From an uncultured Kordiimonas sp. (GTDB taxonomy: Bacteria; Pseudomonadota; Alphaproteobacteria; Sphingomonadales; Kordiimonadaceae), in assembly GCA_947503575.1 (NCBI GenBank), contig CANNDZ010000001.1:1178001-1242000 (forward strand): DNA of 64,000 nucleotides. The letters run 5' to 3'. This document shows, piece by piece, positions 1 through 10,220 of this stretch. The notes beneath the pieces are model-generated. The model worked only from the letters and a program-made list of their open reading frames with translations, was not told where the DNA came from and did not search any database. A program made the position numbers and the translations under genes. Within the stretch, counting starts at the first letter, position 1, and every line of letters begins with the position of its first letter.

Positions 1-3000
1 CTAGGCCTTCAAGCCGGTCTTCAAGTTCGTCTGCGGCTTTTTCAAGTGCTTCTCTGGTTGCCTCGTCCGGCGTCCAGAAAGTGCGCTCGCATGCTTCGCG
101 TAGTCGGTTAGTAAGTTTTGAGGATGCTGCCGGATTCAACTCGGCAAGGCGCTGTCTCATCTCGTCGTCGAGCATGTAAACCTGCGCGATGTTTTCATAA
201 ACCCATGGTTCTACAGCGCCTGTGGTTGCAGACCAACCAAGCGTGTTGGTCACGGCGGCTTCAATATTGCGGACCCCTTCATAGCCATGAGCGAGCATGG
301 CATCATACCATTTGGGGTTCAGGGTACGGGTACGGGTTTCAAGCGCCACTTGTTGCTCCAGCGAGCGAACAGTTTCCTTGCCGGTGGTTTGATCCCCCAG
401 CAATACAGGCAGCTTTTCAACGCCGCGAACTTTGCTGACAGCTTTTGCGATACCGCCAAGCGTATCAAAATAATGGTCGATGGTTGTTACACCCAGCTCG
501 ACGCTGTCGATATTCTGGTATGCCGCTTCAACGGTACCAAGTGCGCTTTCCATAACGGCGCGCTGCTTGACAACATGGCCACTGCGGTTGATCGCGAAAC
601 ATTTGCGGTCGCCGTAACATTCGGCAATTTCATCGTCATTTTCCCACATGCCAGAATCGACCAGACGGTTGACATTAGCACCGTATGCGCCGTCGGAGTT
701 GGCGAAAACCCGCATGGCTGCATCATCAAACGTGCAACCAGCCTTTTCCATGTGGGCAAGGGTATTTGCTCGGATCGGGTTATCTTCCGGGCTTTCGTCT
801 TCTGCACTGGCTGCAAGCCATACAGCTTCGGCCAGCATGCGCGCCTGTTGCGGTAAAAGATCGCGGAAAATACCGGAGATAGTAAGCACCACATCGACCC
901 GAGGGCGGCCTAACTCTGCGACAGGTGTCAGGTTGGCACCACACAGGCGACCATATGAGTCCATCCTGGGTGTCGCGCCAATCAGGGCCAGCACCTGCGC
1001 GATGGGGTTGCCGCCGCTTTTGATATTGTCAGTGCCCCATAAAACAAAAGCGACAGACCGGGTGGGGTCCGCTTTGTCTTTATTCAACTGCTCTAGCAGG
1101 CAATTGGCTTGCCGGGTGCCAGTTGCCATGGCAAGCGGTGTTGGAATACGGAAAGGGTCAAATCCGTGGATATTACGACCGGTTGGCAGAATCTCAGGTG
1201 CGTGGATCAAATCACCTGATGGTGACGGCGCTACGTATCCGCCATCAAGGGCGTCAACGGTGGCCTCAAGCTCGACATTTGTCTGCAGGCCCTTCGCCAG
1301 ATGGGTCAACCGCGTTCCAGCCTCAAGGTCTATACCAAACTTGCTTGCCAGTGTTTTGTCTGTTGCGCCGTGCAGAAGCTGCTGCACCATCTCCGAACGA
1401 TCTGTCGCTTCCATAGTACGCGCCCGGCCTTGGCCGTCATCAGATGGCGCATCCATCATGCAATCCAGCGCAATAGACAGCGTTTCTTCCTGGCCTTCTG
1501 CCGTCATCGGCTCGCCCAAGATATGCAGACCGTCAGGTATCGCTGTTTCCTGAATTTCGCGCAGGTCGGTTTTAAGCTTACGGATCATGTCGCCTACCGA
1601 GAGGGTTTCGGCCGTTTTTTCATCCAGCAGATCCAGCGCGAGCGCTTCATCACGGATCAGATCGAACAATTCACCCTGTACTTTGTCCTCTCCGTGCTCC
1701 AGTGCGGATTGGCTCCATTGGTCGATCAGCTCATGCATCTTTGCAAAGCCTTTGTAGAGACCGGAACGCGCCAATGGCGGAGTCAGATAACTGATGATGG
1801 TGGCCGCAGAACGACGTTTTGCGATGGTGGCTTCTGACGGGTTGTTGGCTGCATACAAATAATAATGCGGGAAATCGCCAATAAGGCGTTCCGGCCAGCA
1901 CGCATCCGACAGGCCACTTTGCTTGCCGGGCATAAACTCGAGGCCGCCATGGGTGCCAAAATGCAAAAGGGCGTCAGCACCAAATGTTTTTCTGAGATAC
2001 CGGTAATAGGCGCTCATGGCATGAGTTGGGGCGTGATCTTTTTCAAACAAAAGGCGCATGGGGTCGTCTTCAATGCCAAGACCCGGCTGCAAACCAACAA
2101 AAACATTCCCAAACTGTTTGCCACAAATCAGAATGTTACGGCCATCAGTGCCGGTTTGGCCAGGTGCAGGACCCCAGGCTTTTTCAATATCTGCCAGGTA
2201 AATTTCATCACGGATATGATCATCTGCGCTGACCCGGTCATGGATGACAAAATCTGACAGTGCATCACTTGGGTCGGTTAGTAGCATCTCTTTCAATGCA
2301 TCAGAGGAGTCCGGCACTTCAACACTGTACCCGGCGTCTGCTAACGATATCAGCATATTATACAGTGATTTATAAACCGACAGATGTGCCGCTGTTCCGG
2401 CTGCACCGCTTCCCGGAGGGAAATTAAACAGTGTAATGGCAAGGCGGCGGTCCGCTCGGTCTTTCCGGCGCAGATCAATTGTTGCTTTAACCCTTGCTGC
2501 AAGACGCTCAACGCGCTCGGCGCAGGCAATCATGTTGGACGCCCCGTCACGACCCGCGTAAATCATCGGGTTTGTGCCGCCTTCCAGTTCAGGCAGGGCC
2601 ACCATCAACGTCGTTTCTACAGGCGATAAACCCTGATCGTTTGATGTCCATTCTGACAAAGACTGGAACTCAAGGCTGTGGACCGGCATGTAAGGTACAT
2701 CCAGGCTGGTCAAAACCTCTGTTGCGGCGGCGGAGTCGTTGTATGCTGGGCCACCAACCAGCGAAAAGCCGGTCAGGGAAACCAGGCAATCAATGGTTGG
2801 TTTGCCGGTCTTGTCTTTAAAAAACTGGTCTATGGCAGGGCGGGCATCAAGTCCGCTCGCGAAAGCAGGAACTGCCGTAATACCCCGCGCTTCAAAGGCG
2901 GCAATTACAGAATCGTAATGGGCGCAGTCCCCGGACAGCACATAAGACCGCATCAGCAGCAAACCAACGCGTGGGCTATTTTTGGTTTTGGCGTCTTTCA

Positions 3001-3724
3001 CCCGCGGCAGGCGGTCAGTTGTGTCCGCAAACCGACCTTCAATACCGGGATGATACAGACCAACATCAGGATATTCGATCGGCGCTGCCACTTTAAGGCT
3101 GTCACGCCATGCGAGCCTCGGGCCGCTTGCATACCGGTTGACCAGCATACGAACCATATTGGCAATGTTTACCTCTGAACCACTAAGCCAATAGCTCATG
3201 CTCAGGAAATAGCATCGCAGGTCCTGTGCGGTGCCCGGCACGAACCTTAGCAGTTTTGGCAAGCGCCGCAGCATCGCCATTTGACCGGCACCGCTGCTGT
3301 TTTTTTGTTTTTTACCACCGCGCAGCTTTTTCAGCAGGGCCAAGGGGCCTTTGGCTTCCTTGCCCATATTGAGCTGGCCCATACGGGTGCATTTGATAAC
3401 TTCACCCGCCGCCATGGTGCCAACAAAAACATCGCATTCCTCGCACCTGGCTTCCAGATCAGGCAGAACTGCTTTGATATGGTCTTCGATGAACAACATG
3501 TTCACGATCAGGATGTCAGCGCGGGCGATGTCGGCTTTAACCCGTTCCAGTTTGCTTTGGTCCCGTTGCCAGTCAACCGCAGCATGAAGCGACAGGGTCA
3601 GTCCGGGTGCATCCTCTGCAAGGTCGCGGCGCGCGCGCTCAACTGCTGACTCTATATGCCGGTCCAAAGTGATAAGCACAACGCGGACCGGCGGGTTTGT
3701 GAATGTCCCTTTAATGTCGTCCAT
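1..3724 (-). CDS. bchH: Magnesium chelatase subunit H, BchH (3' end cut by window)
   Basis: BchH is the large porphyrin-binding subunit that, with BchI and BchD, inserts Mg2+ into protoporphyrin IX, the first committed step of bacteriochlorophyll synthesis. The minus-strand frame stays open for 1241 codons from an ATG at 3724 to the window edge. It begins [16 protein letters not shown] and ends ELEDRLEGL, which matches the extreme C-terminus of the family, so only a few residues are missing. The start overlaps the bchB stop by 14 bp, so the two are translationally coupled in the bchFNBH operon. The frame has no start-to-stop pair inside the window, so the gene is easily overlooked; the plus-strand frames across it are shadows. 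Confidence 0.95.
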   Translation of the reverse strand, partial: MDDIKGTFTNPPVRVVLITLDRHIESAVERARRDLAEDAPGLTLSLHAAVDWQRDQSKLERVKADIARADILIVNMLFIEDHIKAVLPDLEARCEECDVFVGTMAAGEVIKCTRMGQLNMGKEAKGPLALLKKLRGGKKQKNSSGAGQMAMLRRLPKLLRFVPGTAQDLRCYFLSMSYWLSGSEVNIANMVRMLVNRYASGPRLAWRDSLKVAAPIEYPDVGLYHPGIEGRFADTTDRLPRVKDAKTKNSPRVGLLLMRSYVLSGDCAHYDSVIAAFEARGITAVPAFASGLDARPAIDQFFKDKTGKPTIDCLVSLTGFSLVGGPAYNDSAAATEVLTSLDVPYMPVHSLEFQSLSEWTSNDQGLSPVETTLMVALPELEGGTNPMIYAGRDGASNMIACAERVERLAARVKATIDLRRKDRADRRLAITLFNFPPGSGAAGTAAHLSVYKSLYNMLISLADAGYSVEVPDSSDALKEMLLTDPSDALSDFVIHDRVSADDHIRDEIYLADIEKAWGPAPGQTGTDGRNILICGKQFGNVFVGLQPGLGIEDDPMRLLFEKDHAPTHAMSAYYRYLRKTFGADALLHFGTHGGLEFMPGKQSGLSDACWPERLIGDFPHYYLYAANNPSEATIAKRRSAATIISYLTPPLARSGLYKGFAKMHELIDQWSQSALEHGEDKVQGELFDLIRDEALALDLLDEKTAETLSVGDMIRKLKTDLREIQETAIPDGLHILGEPMTAEGQEETLSIALDCMMDAPSDDGQGRARTMEATDRSEMVQQLLHGATDKTLASKFGIDLEAGTRLTHLAKGLQTNVELEATVDALDGGYVAPSPSGDLIHAPEILPTGRNIHGFDPFRIPTPLAMATGTRQANCLLEQLNKDKADPTRSVAFVLWGTDNIKSGGNPIAQVLALIGATPRMDSYGRLCGANLTPVAELGRPRVDVVLTISGIFRDLLPQQARMLAEAVWLAASAEDESPEDNPIRANTLAHMEKAGCTFDDAAMRVFANSDGAYGANVNRLVDSGMWENDDEIAECYGDRKCFAINRSGHVVKQRAVMESALGTVEAAYQNIDSVELGVTTIDHYFDTLGGIAKAVSKVRGVEKLPVLLGDQTTGKETVRSLEQQVALETRTRTLNPKWYDAMLAHGYEGVRNIEAAVTNTLGWSATTGAVEPWVYENIAQVYMLDDEMRQRLAELNPAASSKLTNRLREACERTFWTPDEATREALEKAADELEDRLEGL

Positions 3725-5303
3725 AGTGTGCCTTTGCGTCGTACAATACGTCCAGCGTCACCAGCGCGACGCCGCGTTCGACGGCATATTTTTCGGTATT
3801 TTTCCGTGCTTTGCCCCGCACGAAGAAGGGGATGCGGCTCAATTCCGCTTTTGCATCATCAGCCCAGGATAGATCGTCAGCCGTTACATCAGGTGAAGCA
3901 TCTGGTACAGACGCGTGGATTTCAGGGTTGTTTTCCATCACCGCTTCAGGGGCATGGGTACCGGTTGCAGGTTGGTGTCCCAGGTGCGATGGCACATCCT
4001 GAAACTCGAAGTCTTCCCTGAACATGCCAAGCAAGTGTTCTTCAAGGCCCATCATCAAAGGGTGGACGAGCGTATCGAACAACACGTTCGCACCTTCAAT
4101 GCCCATGTGCGGGCTGTAACGCGCCGGGAAGTCTTGCACATGGACTGGGGCGGAAATAACAGCACAACCAATACCAAGGCGCTTGCCGACATGGCGTTCC
4201 ATCTGCGTGCCCAAAATCAAGTCTGGCGCACTTTCGGAAATTGCTGCTTCAACATCCAGGTACTGATCAGTAATGAGTGCCTCGATACCCAGTTCTGCAG
4301 CTTTCGCTCGTACCGCTTTGGCAAAGCCTCGTTCGTAGGTGCCGAGGCCGACAACGTCGTAGCCCATTTCTTCCTTGGCTATTCTCGCTGCAGCAAGCGC
4401 GTGCATTGCATCAGCGAATATAAAGACACGTTTGCCGGTTAAATAACCTGAATCAACCGAACGACTGTACCAGGGCAGGCGGCTTTCGATCATTTGATCA
4501 ATTCGGGCTTCAATGCCCAACAGACCACAAAGCTCTTTCACAAAATCGATGGTTGCCCCAACACCCAGTGGCACTGTTTTGGTATAGGGCTGCCCAAGAT
4601 TGCGTTCCAGGAGGCGGGCAGCAGGAAGGGCCACTTCCGGGTACAGAACCACATTACAGTCTGCATCACCCAGGCGCGCAATATCCGATGGGCTGGCGCT
4701 CAGCGGCGCAACCACATTGACATCAACACCAATGCTTTCCAGAAGTCGCAGGATTTCCTGCAAATCGTCCCGGTTCCTGAAACCAAGCGACGTTGGCCCC
4801 AGAATATTGCAGGTTGGCCGGGTACCAGTTTTTTTGCCTTGCTCTGGTTGGTCTGGTTTGGTGCGCGGTGCCAAGTGCCGGACGATCTGATAAAATGTTT
4901 CCCCGGCTGCCCAGTTTTCGCGTTTGGAGTAGGCGGGCAAGTCAAGCGGTATCAGCGGCATGCCAATATCGAGGCGCTTGCCAAAGCCTGCAGTATCGTC
5001 CTGCAACAGTTCAGCCGTGCAGCTGGCCCCCACAAGCAGCAGGGACGGGGAATGCAGGTCGGCTGCTTTCTTGACCCTTGACTGGAAAAGTTCGGCTGTG
5101 TCACCGCCCAGGTGTTTTGCCTGGAACGTAGTGAATGTCACGGGCGGGCGCTGTTTGTCGCGCTGGATCATGGTGAACAGCAAATTGGCGTATGCGTCAC
5201 CCTGCGGCGCATGCAGAACCAGATGCACGTCGCGCATGGATGCAGCAATCCGCATTGCGCCAACGTGGGAAGGTCCTTCATATGTCCAGAGAGTGAGTTC
5301 CAT
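3711..5303 (-). CDS. bchB: Dark-operative protochlorophyllide reductase subunit B, BchB
   Basis: BchB pairs with BchN as the nitrogenase-like catalytic component of the light-independent protochlorophyllide oxidoreductase; BchL is the reductase and lies outside the window. The 530-aa length is typical. Asp36 and Cys95, both [4Fe-4S] ligands known for this family, are present at exactly those positions (QGDAYAN and GASCTAEL). The C-terminal part carries the usual small PCP-reductase-like domain. It lies 5 bp after bchN and overlaps bchH by 14 bp. The enzyme is oxygen sensitive, so its activity depends on the low-oxygen expression expected from PpsR control. Confidence 0.97.
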   Translation of the reverse strand: MELTLWTYEGPSHVGAMRIAASMRDVHLVLHAPQGDAYANLLFTMIQRDKQRPPVTFTTFQAKHLGGDTAELFQSRVKKAADLHSPSLLLVGASCTAELLQDDTAGFGKRLDIGMPLIPLDLPAYSKRENWAAGETFYQIVRHLAPRTKPDQPEQGKKTGTRPTCNILGPTSLGFRNRDDLQEILRLLESIGVDVNVVAPLSASPSDIARLGDADCNVVLYPEVALPAARLLERNLGQPYTKTVPLGVGATIDFVKELCGLLGIEARIDQMIESRLPWYSRSVDSGYLTGKRVFIFADAMHALAAARIAKEEMGYDVVGLGTYERGFAKAVRAKAAELGIEALITDQYLDVEAAISESAPDLILGTQMERHVGKRLGIGCAVISAPVHVQDFPARYSPHMGIEGANVLFDTLVHPLMMGLEEHLLGMFREDFEFQDVPSHLGHQPATGTHAPEAVMENNPEIHASVPDASPDVTADDLSWADDAKAELSRIPFFVRGKARKNTEKYAVERGVALVTLDVLYDAKAHYGRH

Positions 5304-5308
5304 ATTGG

Positions 5309-6628
5309 TTAAACCGCCAGTCTGGTGCGCCGGTCGAGCGGCCGCACAAAAAGGTTGGCCAGGTCACAGGCTTGTTCAAAACCCTGGATTGGCGTGAAAA
5401 CAAGTTCGATGGACCACTTTGTGGTCAAGCCACGCGCTTCAAGCGGGTTGGCAAGGCCAAGGCCGCATACGGTTATGTCAGGCGAGCTTGCGACACAGCG
5501 ATCTGATTGCGCTTCAAGATCCTGGCCTTCCCGCAGTTCCACATCGGATGGCAACAGCTGCAGTTCAGACTGCATGATTTGCTGGTGAATGTAAGGAGAG
5601 CTGACTTCCTTAAGCGTCATGCCCAATTCCTGCGACAGAAAACGCGCAAGGGGTATTTCCAACTGTGAATCGGGAAAAAAGAAAATACTCTTTCCATCAA
5701 GCTCCTGGCGTGCCTTTTCCAAAGAGTAGCGGGCCCTGTCGTAAGCAGCCTTCAACATCGGATGATCGATCTGGTCTTGCTGATCCATCGCGGCAAGGCC
5801 TGCCGCAAACCAGGCACGGGTACCTTCTGCTCCCATCGGGAATAGGGCAGGGAAATGCTGTGCGCCCCGAACATTCAGGGCGGTCAGGGTTTCACCTAGA
5901 TAGGGCTGTGCCAGCAGAATTCTTGTATTGGGGCCAATCGCTGGTAATTCGCTTGTTGACTTGGATGGCAGAAAGTCCAGGCGCTTAACACCGCACGCAT
6001 GGAATGTGCGGCGCATCTGATCTTCGATGATGTCTGCCAGACAGCCAACAATCAGCAGGTTTGGCTCTGCGTTAGCGTCTGCTTCAGGGCAGGCTTCAAC
6101 CAGTGTCTTGAGGCATGCATCTTCGCCTTCGGTGAAGGTGGTTTCAATGCCGCTGCCGGAAAAGCTGAGAACCCGCACATTCTCATGACTGCGGTTCAGC
6201 CGGTCCGCCGCATTATCGAGGTCCAGCTTGATAACTTCTGATGGGCAGGACCCTACCAGGAAAAGCATTTTGATATCCGGGCGGCGATTGACCAGTTCAG
6301 CGACAACACGGTCTATTTCTTCGTGTGCGTCTGCCATGCCTGCAAGATCACGTTCGCCCAAAATTGCCGTTGCGAATCGTGGCTCAGCAAAAATCATCAC
6401 GCCTGCTGCCGATTGCAGCAGGTGCGCACAGGTTCTGGACCCGATCACCAAAAAGAAGGCATCCGGTATTTTTCTGTGCAGCCAGACAATGCTGGTCAGG
6501 CCGCAGAAAACGTCGCGCTGGCCTTCTTCCCGCTGAATAACCGGTGTGCTTGTTTTGCAGTCTGCACTTTGTGGCGCTGTTATCGGCTGTGAGCCCATGT
6601 TCATGCCGCTATCAAGAGGGGCGTTCAT
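5309..6628 (-). CDS. bchN: Dark-operative protochlorophyllide reductase subunit N, BchN
   Basis: BchN is the NifD-like subunit of the light-independent protochlorophyllide reductase and binds protochlorophyllide next to the NB cluster. It is 439 aa. The three cluster cysteines expected in this subunit are visible as Cys42 (VFCGLT), Cys67 (SRTCAH) and Cys128 (VGSCPS). The ATG overlaps the bchF stop by 4 bp (ATGA type) and bchB follows after 5 bp, so the three genes are one transcription unit. The N-terminal 35 residues are low in conservation and may include an alternative Met start at residue 9 or 11. Confidence 0.97.
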   Translation of the reverse strand: MNAPLDSGMNMGSQPITAPQSADCKTSTPVIQREEGQRDVFCGLTSIVWLHRKIPDAFFLVIGSRTCAHLLQSAAGVMIFAEPRFATAILGERDLAGMADAHEEIDRVVAELVNRRPDIKMLFLVGSCPSEVIKLDLDNAADRLNRSHENVRVLSFSGSGIETTFTEGEDACLKTLVEACPEADANAEPNLLIVGCLADIIEDQMRRTFHACGVKRLDFLPSKSTSELPAIGPNTRILLAQPYLGETLTALNVRGAQHFPALFPMGAEGTRAWFAAGLAAMDQQDQIDHPMLKAAYDRARYSLEKARQELDGKSIFFFPDSQLEIPLARFLSQELGMTLKEVSSPYIHQQIMQSELQLLPSDVELREGQDLEAQSDRCVASSPDITVCGLGLANPLEARGLTTKWSIELVFTPIQGFEQACDLANLFVRPLDRRTRLAV

Positions 6629-7233
6629 GAGCCAGCTCCCTGTCCAACAGCGTTGGCGGAGGGTAATGCGCCTGACGTTGCGGTGCTGATATTGCTTTCA
6701 TTAGCCTGGCCCTCATGGGCTTTGCGCGCCTGACGAAATTTCCACAGGAACTGCCCCGCGTTGACGACATAAGCAGCGTAAGCGGCCAAGATGATCAGCA
6801 TTTGCGTTCCCGCAGGCGCTAGATCAAAGGAGAAGGCGGCGACATACAATAAATGTAAGGTGATCACGAGGAACGAGACCACGTCTTCCCAAAAGAAGCT
6901 CGGTGCAAATAGATACTGGCCGAAGACAACTTTTTCCCAAATTGCCCCCGTTACCATAATCGTCAGCAGCAGGCCGGTTTTTACCAGAACAGACAAACTG
7001 GCGATCCAAAAACCGTCGCCGGTTGCCATAAACCGTACAACCAAAATCAGGCTGATGAAAAATACGATGAATTGTGCTGCTGCTAATACACCCTGAATTG
7101 GTGTCCAAATTGTTGAGTCGCGCATTGCGCGTTGCTCTGGCGTGTAGATATCAGTGCCCCGGTTGTCATCATGTCCAACCTGCCGAAATGGCTGCTGGTA
7201 AGCCCCTGATGACTTGTTGGTGCCCATTTTCAC
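6625..7233 (-). CDS. bchF: 3-vinyl bacteriochlorophyllide hydratase, BchF
   Basis: BchF hydrates the C3 vinyl group of chlorophyllide a to the 3-hydroxyethyl derivative on the route to bacteriochlorophyll a. It is 202 aa, slightly long for the family because of a polar tail after about residue 170. The core has several hydrophobic membrane segments (about residues 50-70, 78-98, 112-135 and 142-160) and the family-like stretch GAIWEKVVFGQYLFAP. It is the first gene of the bchFNBH operon; a sigma70-like promoter with a PpsR operator lies 60-100 bp upstream. An alternative Met start is at residue 3. Confidence 0.94.
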   Translation of the reverse strand: MKMGTNKSSGAYQQPFRQVGHDDNRGTDIYTPEQRAMRDSTIWTPIQGVLAAAQFIVFFISLILVVRFMATGDGFWIASLSVLVKTGLLLTIMVTGAIWEKVVFGQYLFAPSFFWEDVVSFLVITLHLLYVAAFSFDLAPAGTQMLIILAAYAAYVVNAGQFLWKFRQARKAHEGQANESNISTATSGALPSANAVGQGAGS

Positions 7234-7292
7234 GCTCTCCCTGCATTCCAGACCGATCCGATTGAAGGTGCCAACCCGCCGATCTATGCAGA

Positions 7293-7322
7293 ATTTTAGG
7301 GATGAAAATGATCAGGTGTCAA
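7293..7322 (-). promoter_or_regulatory. Sigma70-like promoter of the bchFNBH operon
   Basis: Read on the minus strand, TTGACA (7322-7317) is followed after 18 bp by TAAAAT (7298-7293), a good -35/-10 pair about 60 bp upstream of the bchF ATG. The -35 hexamer is the left arm of the PpsR operator, so bound PpsR would occlude RNA polymerase. This is inference from sequence. Confidence 0.6.
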
Positions 7323-7334
7323 CCTTAATTGACA
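7317..7334. promoter_or_regulatory. PpsR/CrtJ operator upstream of bchF
   Basis: TGTCAACCTTAATTGACA is an exact TGT-N12-ACA palindrome, the established PpsR/CrtJ recognition pattern of photosynthesis gene clusters. It overlaps the -35 box of the bchF promoter. The regulator itself, ppsR, is encoded 1.4 kb away. A second, weaker A/T-rich half-site array (TTTACA...TTTACA) follows at 7345-7373 but does not fit the consensus spacing. Confidence 0.8.
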
Positions 7335-7799
7335 TAAATAATAGTTTACATTTGTGAATATTTACAGACGCTCAGGATTTGGAAGTTGGCTATAACGTAA
7401 TAAAATTATAGAGATAGCCGATTTTTAATTATGAAATTGCAATTTTTGGCGAATCACGATAGATTTTTTTCTAGGGAAGCGAAGAAGATGTGTAAACATT
7501 GTCGACCAGTGAAGGAGCCATCTAGACACGACATATAGGGCAAGTGACCCCATTTTACGGGGTAAATGACCTCAGAATATGTCTTAAAAGCCCGCCAGAT
7601 AGAGCTTGTCCAGGATGGTGAATGCACGCAGTCGGTTGCGATGTTGCAAGGCGAGCGTTCATGTCTATTCAGCTATACAACCAGGTAGCAGGTTTGATCA
7701 TGCTCCGTGCGCCTCAGCTCACTTAGTAAGTGTTGCAAGTCAAGTGAATGTGCGTACCCGCAAGGTGGCTTCTCGAAGCTTGGAAGGGAAGGGTATAAA
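7335..7799. other. Divergent intergenic region between bchF and aerR
   Basis: About 465 bp without a credible gene. The left part is A/T-rich and contains an inverted pair GGCTAT (7388-7393) and ATAGCC (7414-7419). An open frame continuing upstream from aerR to 7707 lacks the family's sequence and a ribosome site, so I treat it as leader. A purine-rich GGAAGGGAAGGG at about 7781-7792 is the probable Shine-Dalgarno of aerR. I see no exact second PpsR site here. Confidence 0.5.
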
Positions 7800-8672
7800 A
7801 TGGAAAGTACAACGCTTGATGGGATACCCACCAAATCGGCAGACAAAAGAAACGACTTGCAGTCTGCTATTGTGGACTCTGTGGAGTCTGTCCTTATGAA
7901 GACAGTGGAAAAAGAGGTGCTGCCTCAACTCGTCGCAAAAAGCGAGATTGTTCCAGCATCAACACTGCCCCTGACGGACAGTCGTTCGTTTGTGGAAGCG
8001 GAGCAGATGATTGCTCTTAGTATAGACGCGTTGGTAAGCGCCGTTGTGCAAGACGACCGTAAATCTGCTGTTTCTACCATCCATGCCCTCATCCAGGCCG
8101 GGTTCAGCCAGGCCCGTATCATGTCTGACGTTTTTGCCGCTGCATCATCCCGCTTGGGGGACATGTGGATCGACGACGATGTCAGTTTCACGGATGTAAC
8201 CGTTGGTGTTGGTACGCTGACAATCCTGATGCGCGAGTTATGGAACGGCCAAACGCCAGAGGTGGCCAGCGAGCCAGCGAAAAATGCGCTGATACTCTCG
8301 TCACATGAAGAAGATCACCGCTTCGGTACGCAAATGTTTTGTGAGTTGCTTAGGCTTGAAGGCTGGCAGGCCAGGCACTTGGTTGTGCACAGGCTGGAGG
8401 AAGCAGAGCAGGCCGTCGCGACGACGCCTTATTGCTTTATTGGTGTTTCTATTGGTTTTGCCGACAATTGTGAGCAGTGGCGGTATTGGCTTAAACGGCT
8501 TCGCAGTCGGTCTTGCAACCCGCAGACAAAGGTTGTGGTTGGCGGCCCTGGTGTAAGCCGGTTGTCTGCACCGGCAAGGTCCCTTGACGCGGACGTCACT
8601 TTTTATAATGGTATGTCTGCATTACCTTACGTCGAAAATATTTTTCAAAAACAACAATTATTATCCCCATAG
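7800..8672 (+). CDS. aerR: AerR/PpaA-type cobalamin-binding antirepressor of PpsR
   Basis: AerR/PpaA proteins bind cobalamin (or heme) and modulate the repressor PpsR/CrtJ in response to light and oxygen. The ATG at 7800 is chosen over an in-frame upstream start (7707) because GGAAGGGAAGGG precedes it and the conserved region begins after it, giving 290 aa. Residues from about 100 on form a helical B12-binding cap followed by a Rossmann-like B12 domain. EDHRFG near residue 178 fits the (D/E)xHxxG cobalamin-ligand motif. It sits immediately upstream of ppsR, the usual arrangement. The first 60 residues are poorly conserved. Confidence 0.88.
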   Translation: MESTTLDGIPTKSADKRNDLQSAIVDSVESVLMKTVEKEVLPQLVAKSEIVPASTLPLTDSRSFVEAEQMIALSIDALVSAVVQDDRKSAVSTIHALIQAGFSQARIMSDVFAAASSRLGDMWIDDDVSFTDVTVGVGTLTILMRELWNGQTPEVASEPAKNALILSSHEEDHRFGTQMFCELLRLEGWQARHLVVHRLEEAEQAVATTPYCFIGVSIGFADNCEQWRYWLKRLRSRSCNPQTKVVVGGPGVSRLSAPARSLDADVTFYNGMSALPYVENIFQKQQLLSP

Positions 8673-8719
8673 TTCAAGAGTATTATTGTGCGCCCCTCTT
8701 ATATAGATAAATCAGTCCC

Positions 8720-10153
8720 GTGACCCATTCACCAGTAACCGCGTCTTTTACAGATACGCTTCCTGCCGAGGCAGCGCATATAGTTGAAACAGTGTGTGAC
8801 ATTGCTTTGCTGTTGAATGCAGATGGCGATATCATTGGGGCTCACCAAACCACAGAATATGATGAGCTTGATTGTTCAAAATGGATGGGCAAAAGCCTAG
8901 AAGCCTTTGTGACGACAGAAAGTGTCGAGAAGGTGCGGGCGCTGCGGTCTGATGCGCTGGATGACAAGCCAAAAAGATGGCGCCAGTTAAACCATCCGAT
9001 GCCCAGCCCGCGCGCTGACAGCAAAGCCAGCATTGCATTTGAATACCAGTCGTTGAAGGTTGGCGAAGAAGACGCTGTATTGTTGCTAGGGCGTGACCTG
9101 AAGCAGTTGGCTGCCTTGCAGGAGCGGTTGATCAGGGCGCAGCAAGCGCTGGAGCATGATTACGATCGGTTCCGCCAGACCGAGTCGCGTTACCGGCAGC
9201 TTTTCCAATTGGATACCCACGGTATTCTGGTCATTGATGCTGCCAATCTATCGATTGTTGACGCCAATAAAGCGTCGCGCGCCATTCTGGCGCCGCTTGG
9301 TGGGTTAAATGGTACGGATTTGATGGGGAAACTATTCCCGGCTGATTTCTCCGGACTGCTTGATGTTGACAGCGACAATGCCATCGAGACGCTGCTGCGC
9401 GAAGCAGTGTCAGGCCGGTTGATTACGAGAAAATCAGTGTCGGTGCCGCAGTCGGCAGAGGGCCTTAATGTCAGTTTTGAAGGACGCGATCAGGCAGGTA
9501 ATCTGATCCTGCGCCTGGGCGCCAGCCACTCAACCGAGCAAGCGCTGACCGCAAAAACCGACCCGATGCTTGAGCGCGTTCTGGAAGAACTGCCTGATGC
9601 GCTGGTCGTAACAGATGGTAACGGCGTCATTTTGAAATCCAATGAAAGCTTCTTCAAAATGACCGAGCTGGCATCGCGTGAAGCGATCCAGAATTCAACC
9701 GTTGATCGGTGGCTGAACTTTGGCGGGCTGAGCTTTTCAGCTCTCACGAAGACCATCAGCGCATCCAACGGTCTGCGCCTCATTCCGGCTGAAATGGTCG
9801 GTGAGTTTGGCACGTCCCGTGAAGTGGAAGTGTCTGTCACCTACCTGTCCAGGGGGGCAGAAACCCGAATCGGCCTTTTGCTGCGCGACATCAGCACGCG
9901 CACTACGTCGCAACCCAAGCCACTGCTGTCAGGGGACTCCACTTTTGACAATATTTCTGAGCTGATCGGCCAGATGGCCCTTAAGGACATCGTCAAAGAA
10001 ACCACGGATGTAATTGAGCGCATGTGCCTGGAGGCTGCCTTGTCCATGACGCAGGGAAACAGGGCGTCTGCGGCGGAAGTACTGGGGCTGAGTAGGCAAA
10101 GCCTTTATGTGAAAATGCGCCGGTTTGGCATTGATCGTTCGCAGGATAATTAG
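8720..10153 (+). CDS. ppsR: PpsR/CrtJ photosynthesis repressor
   Basis: PpsR represses bch, crt and light-harvesting genes aerobically. The 477-aa protein (GTG start) shows an N-terminal domain, a linker helix (about 135-160), PAS domains at about 165-265 and 285-395, and a Fis-type helix-turn-helix at the C-terminus (about 440-472, ending VKMRRFGIDRSQDN). Cys436, next to the HTH, corresponds to the redox cysteine of CrtJ/PpsR. The only other cysteines are Cys26 and Cys52, so the mid-protein cysteine reported as a disulfide partner in Rhodobacter PpsR is absent. It lies 47 bp after aerR and upstream of bchG. Confidence 0.93.
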   Translation: MTHSPVTASFTDTLPAEAAHIVETVCDIALLLNADGDIIGAHQTTEYDELDCSKWMGKSLEAFVTTESVEKVRALRSDALDDKPKRWRQLNHPMPSPRADSKASIAFEYQSLKVGEEDAVLLLGRDLKQLAALQERLIRAQQALEHDYDRFRQTESRYRQLFQLDTHGILVIDAANLSIVDANKASRAILAPLGGLNGTDLMGKLFPADFSGLLDVDSDNAIETLLREAVSGRLITRKSVSVPQSAEGLNVSFEGRDQAGNLILRLGASHSTEQALTAKTDPMLERVLEELPDALVVTDGNGVILKSNESFFKMTELASREAIQNSTVDRWLNFGGLSFSALTKTISASNGLRLIPAEMVGEFGTSREVEVSVTYLSRGAETRIGLLLRDISTRTTSQPKPLLSGDSTFDNISELIGQMALKDIVKETTDVIERMCLEAALSMTQGNRASAAEVLGLSRQSLYVKMRRFGIDRSQDN

Positions 10154-10158
10154 CCAAC

Positions 10159-10176
10159 TGTAAACAAAAATAGACA
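10159..10176. promoter_or_regulatory. PpsR operator 1 upstream of bchG
   Basis: TGTAAACAAAAATAGACA matches TGT-N12-ACA exactly. It lies 5 bp after the ppsR stop codon and 45 bp before the first possible bchG start, so it may control bchG and the genes downstream. Confidence 0.65.
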
Positions 10177-10200
10177 TCCCTTCTGCTAGCCGCTCAAAAG

Positions 10201-10218
10201 CGTCAATTTAAATTGACA
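10201..10218. promoter_or_regulatory. PpsR operator 2 upstream of bchG (one-base variant)
   Basis: CGTCAATTTAAATTGACA has CGT in place of TGT but its inner 16 bases (GTCAATTTAAATTGAC) are a perfect palindrome. Its start is 42 bp (four helical turns) downstream of operator 1, which fits cooperative PpsR tetramer binding. It ends 2 bp before the ATG at 10221, which leaves no room for a ribosome site for that start. Confidence 0.6.
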
Positions 10219-10220
10219 TA

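Noticed and set aside
648-1553. Long plus-strand open frame (301 codons) inside the bchH region
   Set aside because: It is antisense to the highly conserved bchH frame, has no recognisable domain and its composition is that of a shadow frame.
7707-7799. N-terminal extension of aerR
   Set aside because: Basic, unconserved sequence with no ribosome site, whereas a strong purine-rich site precedes the ATG at 7800.
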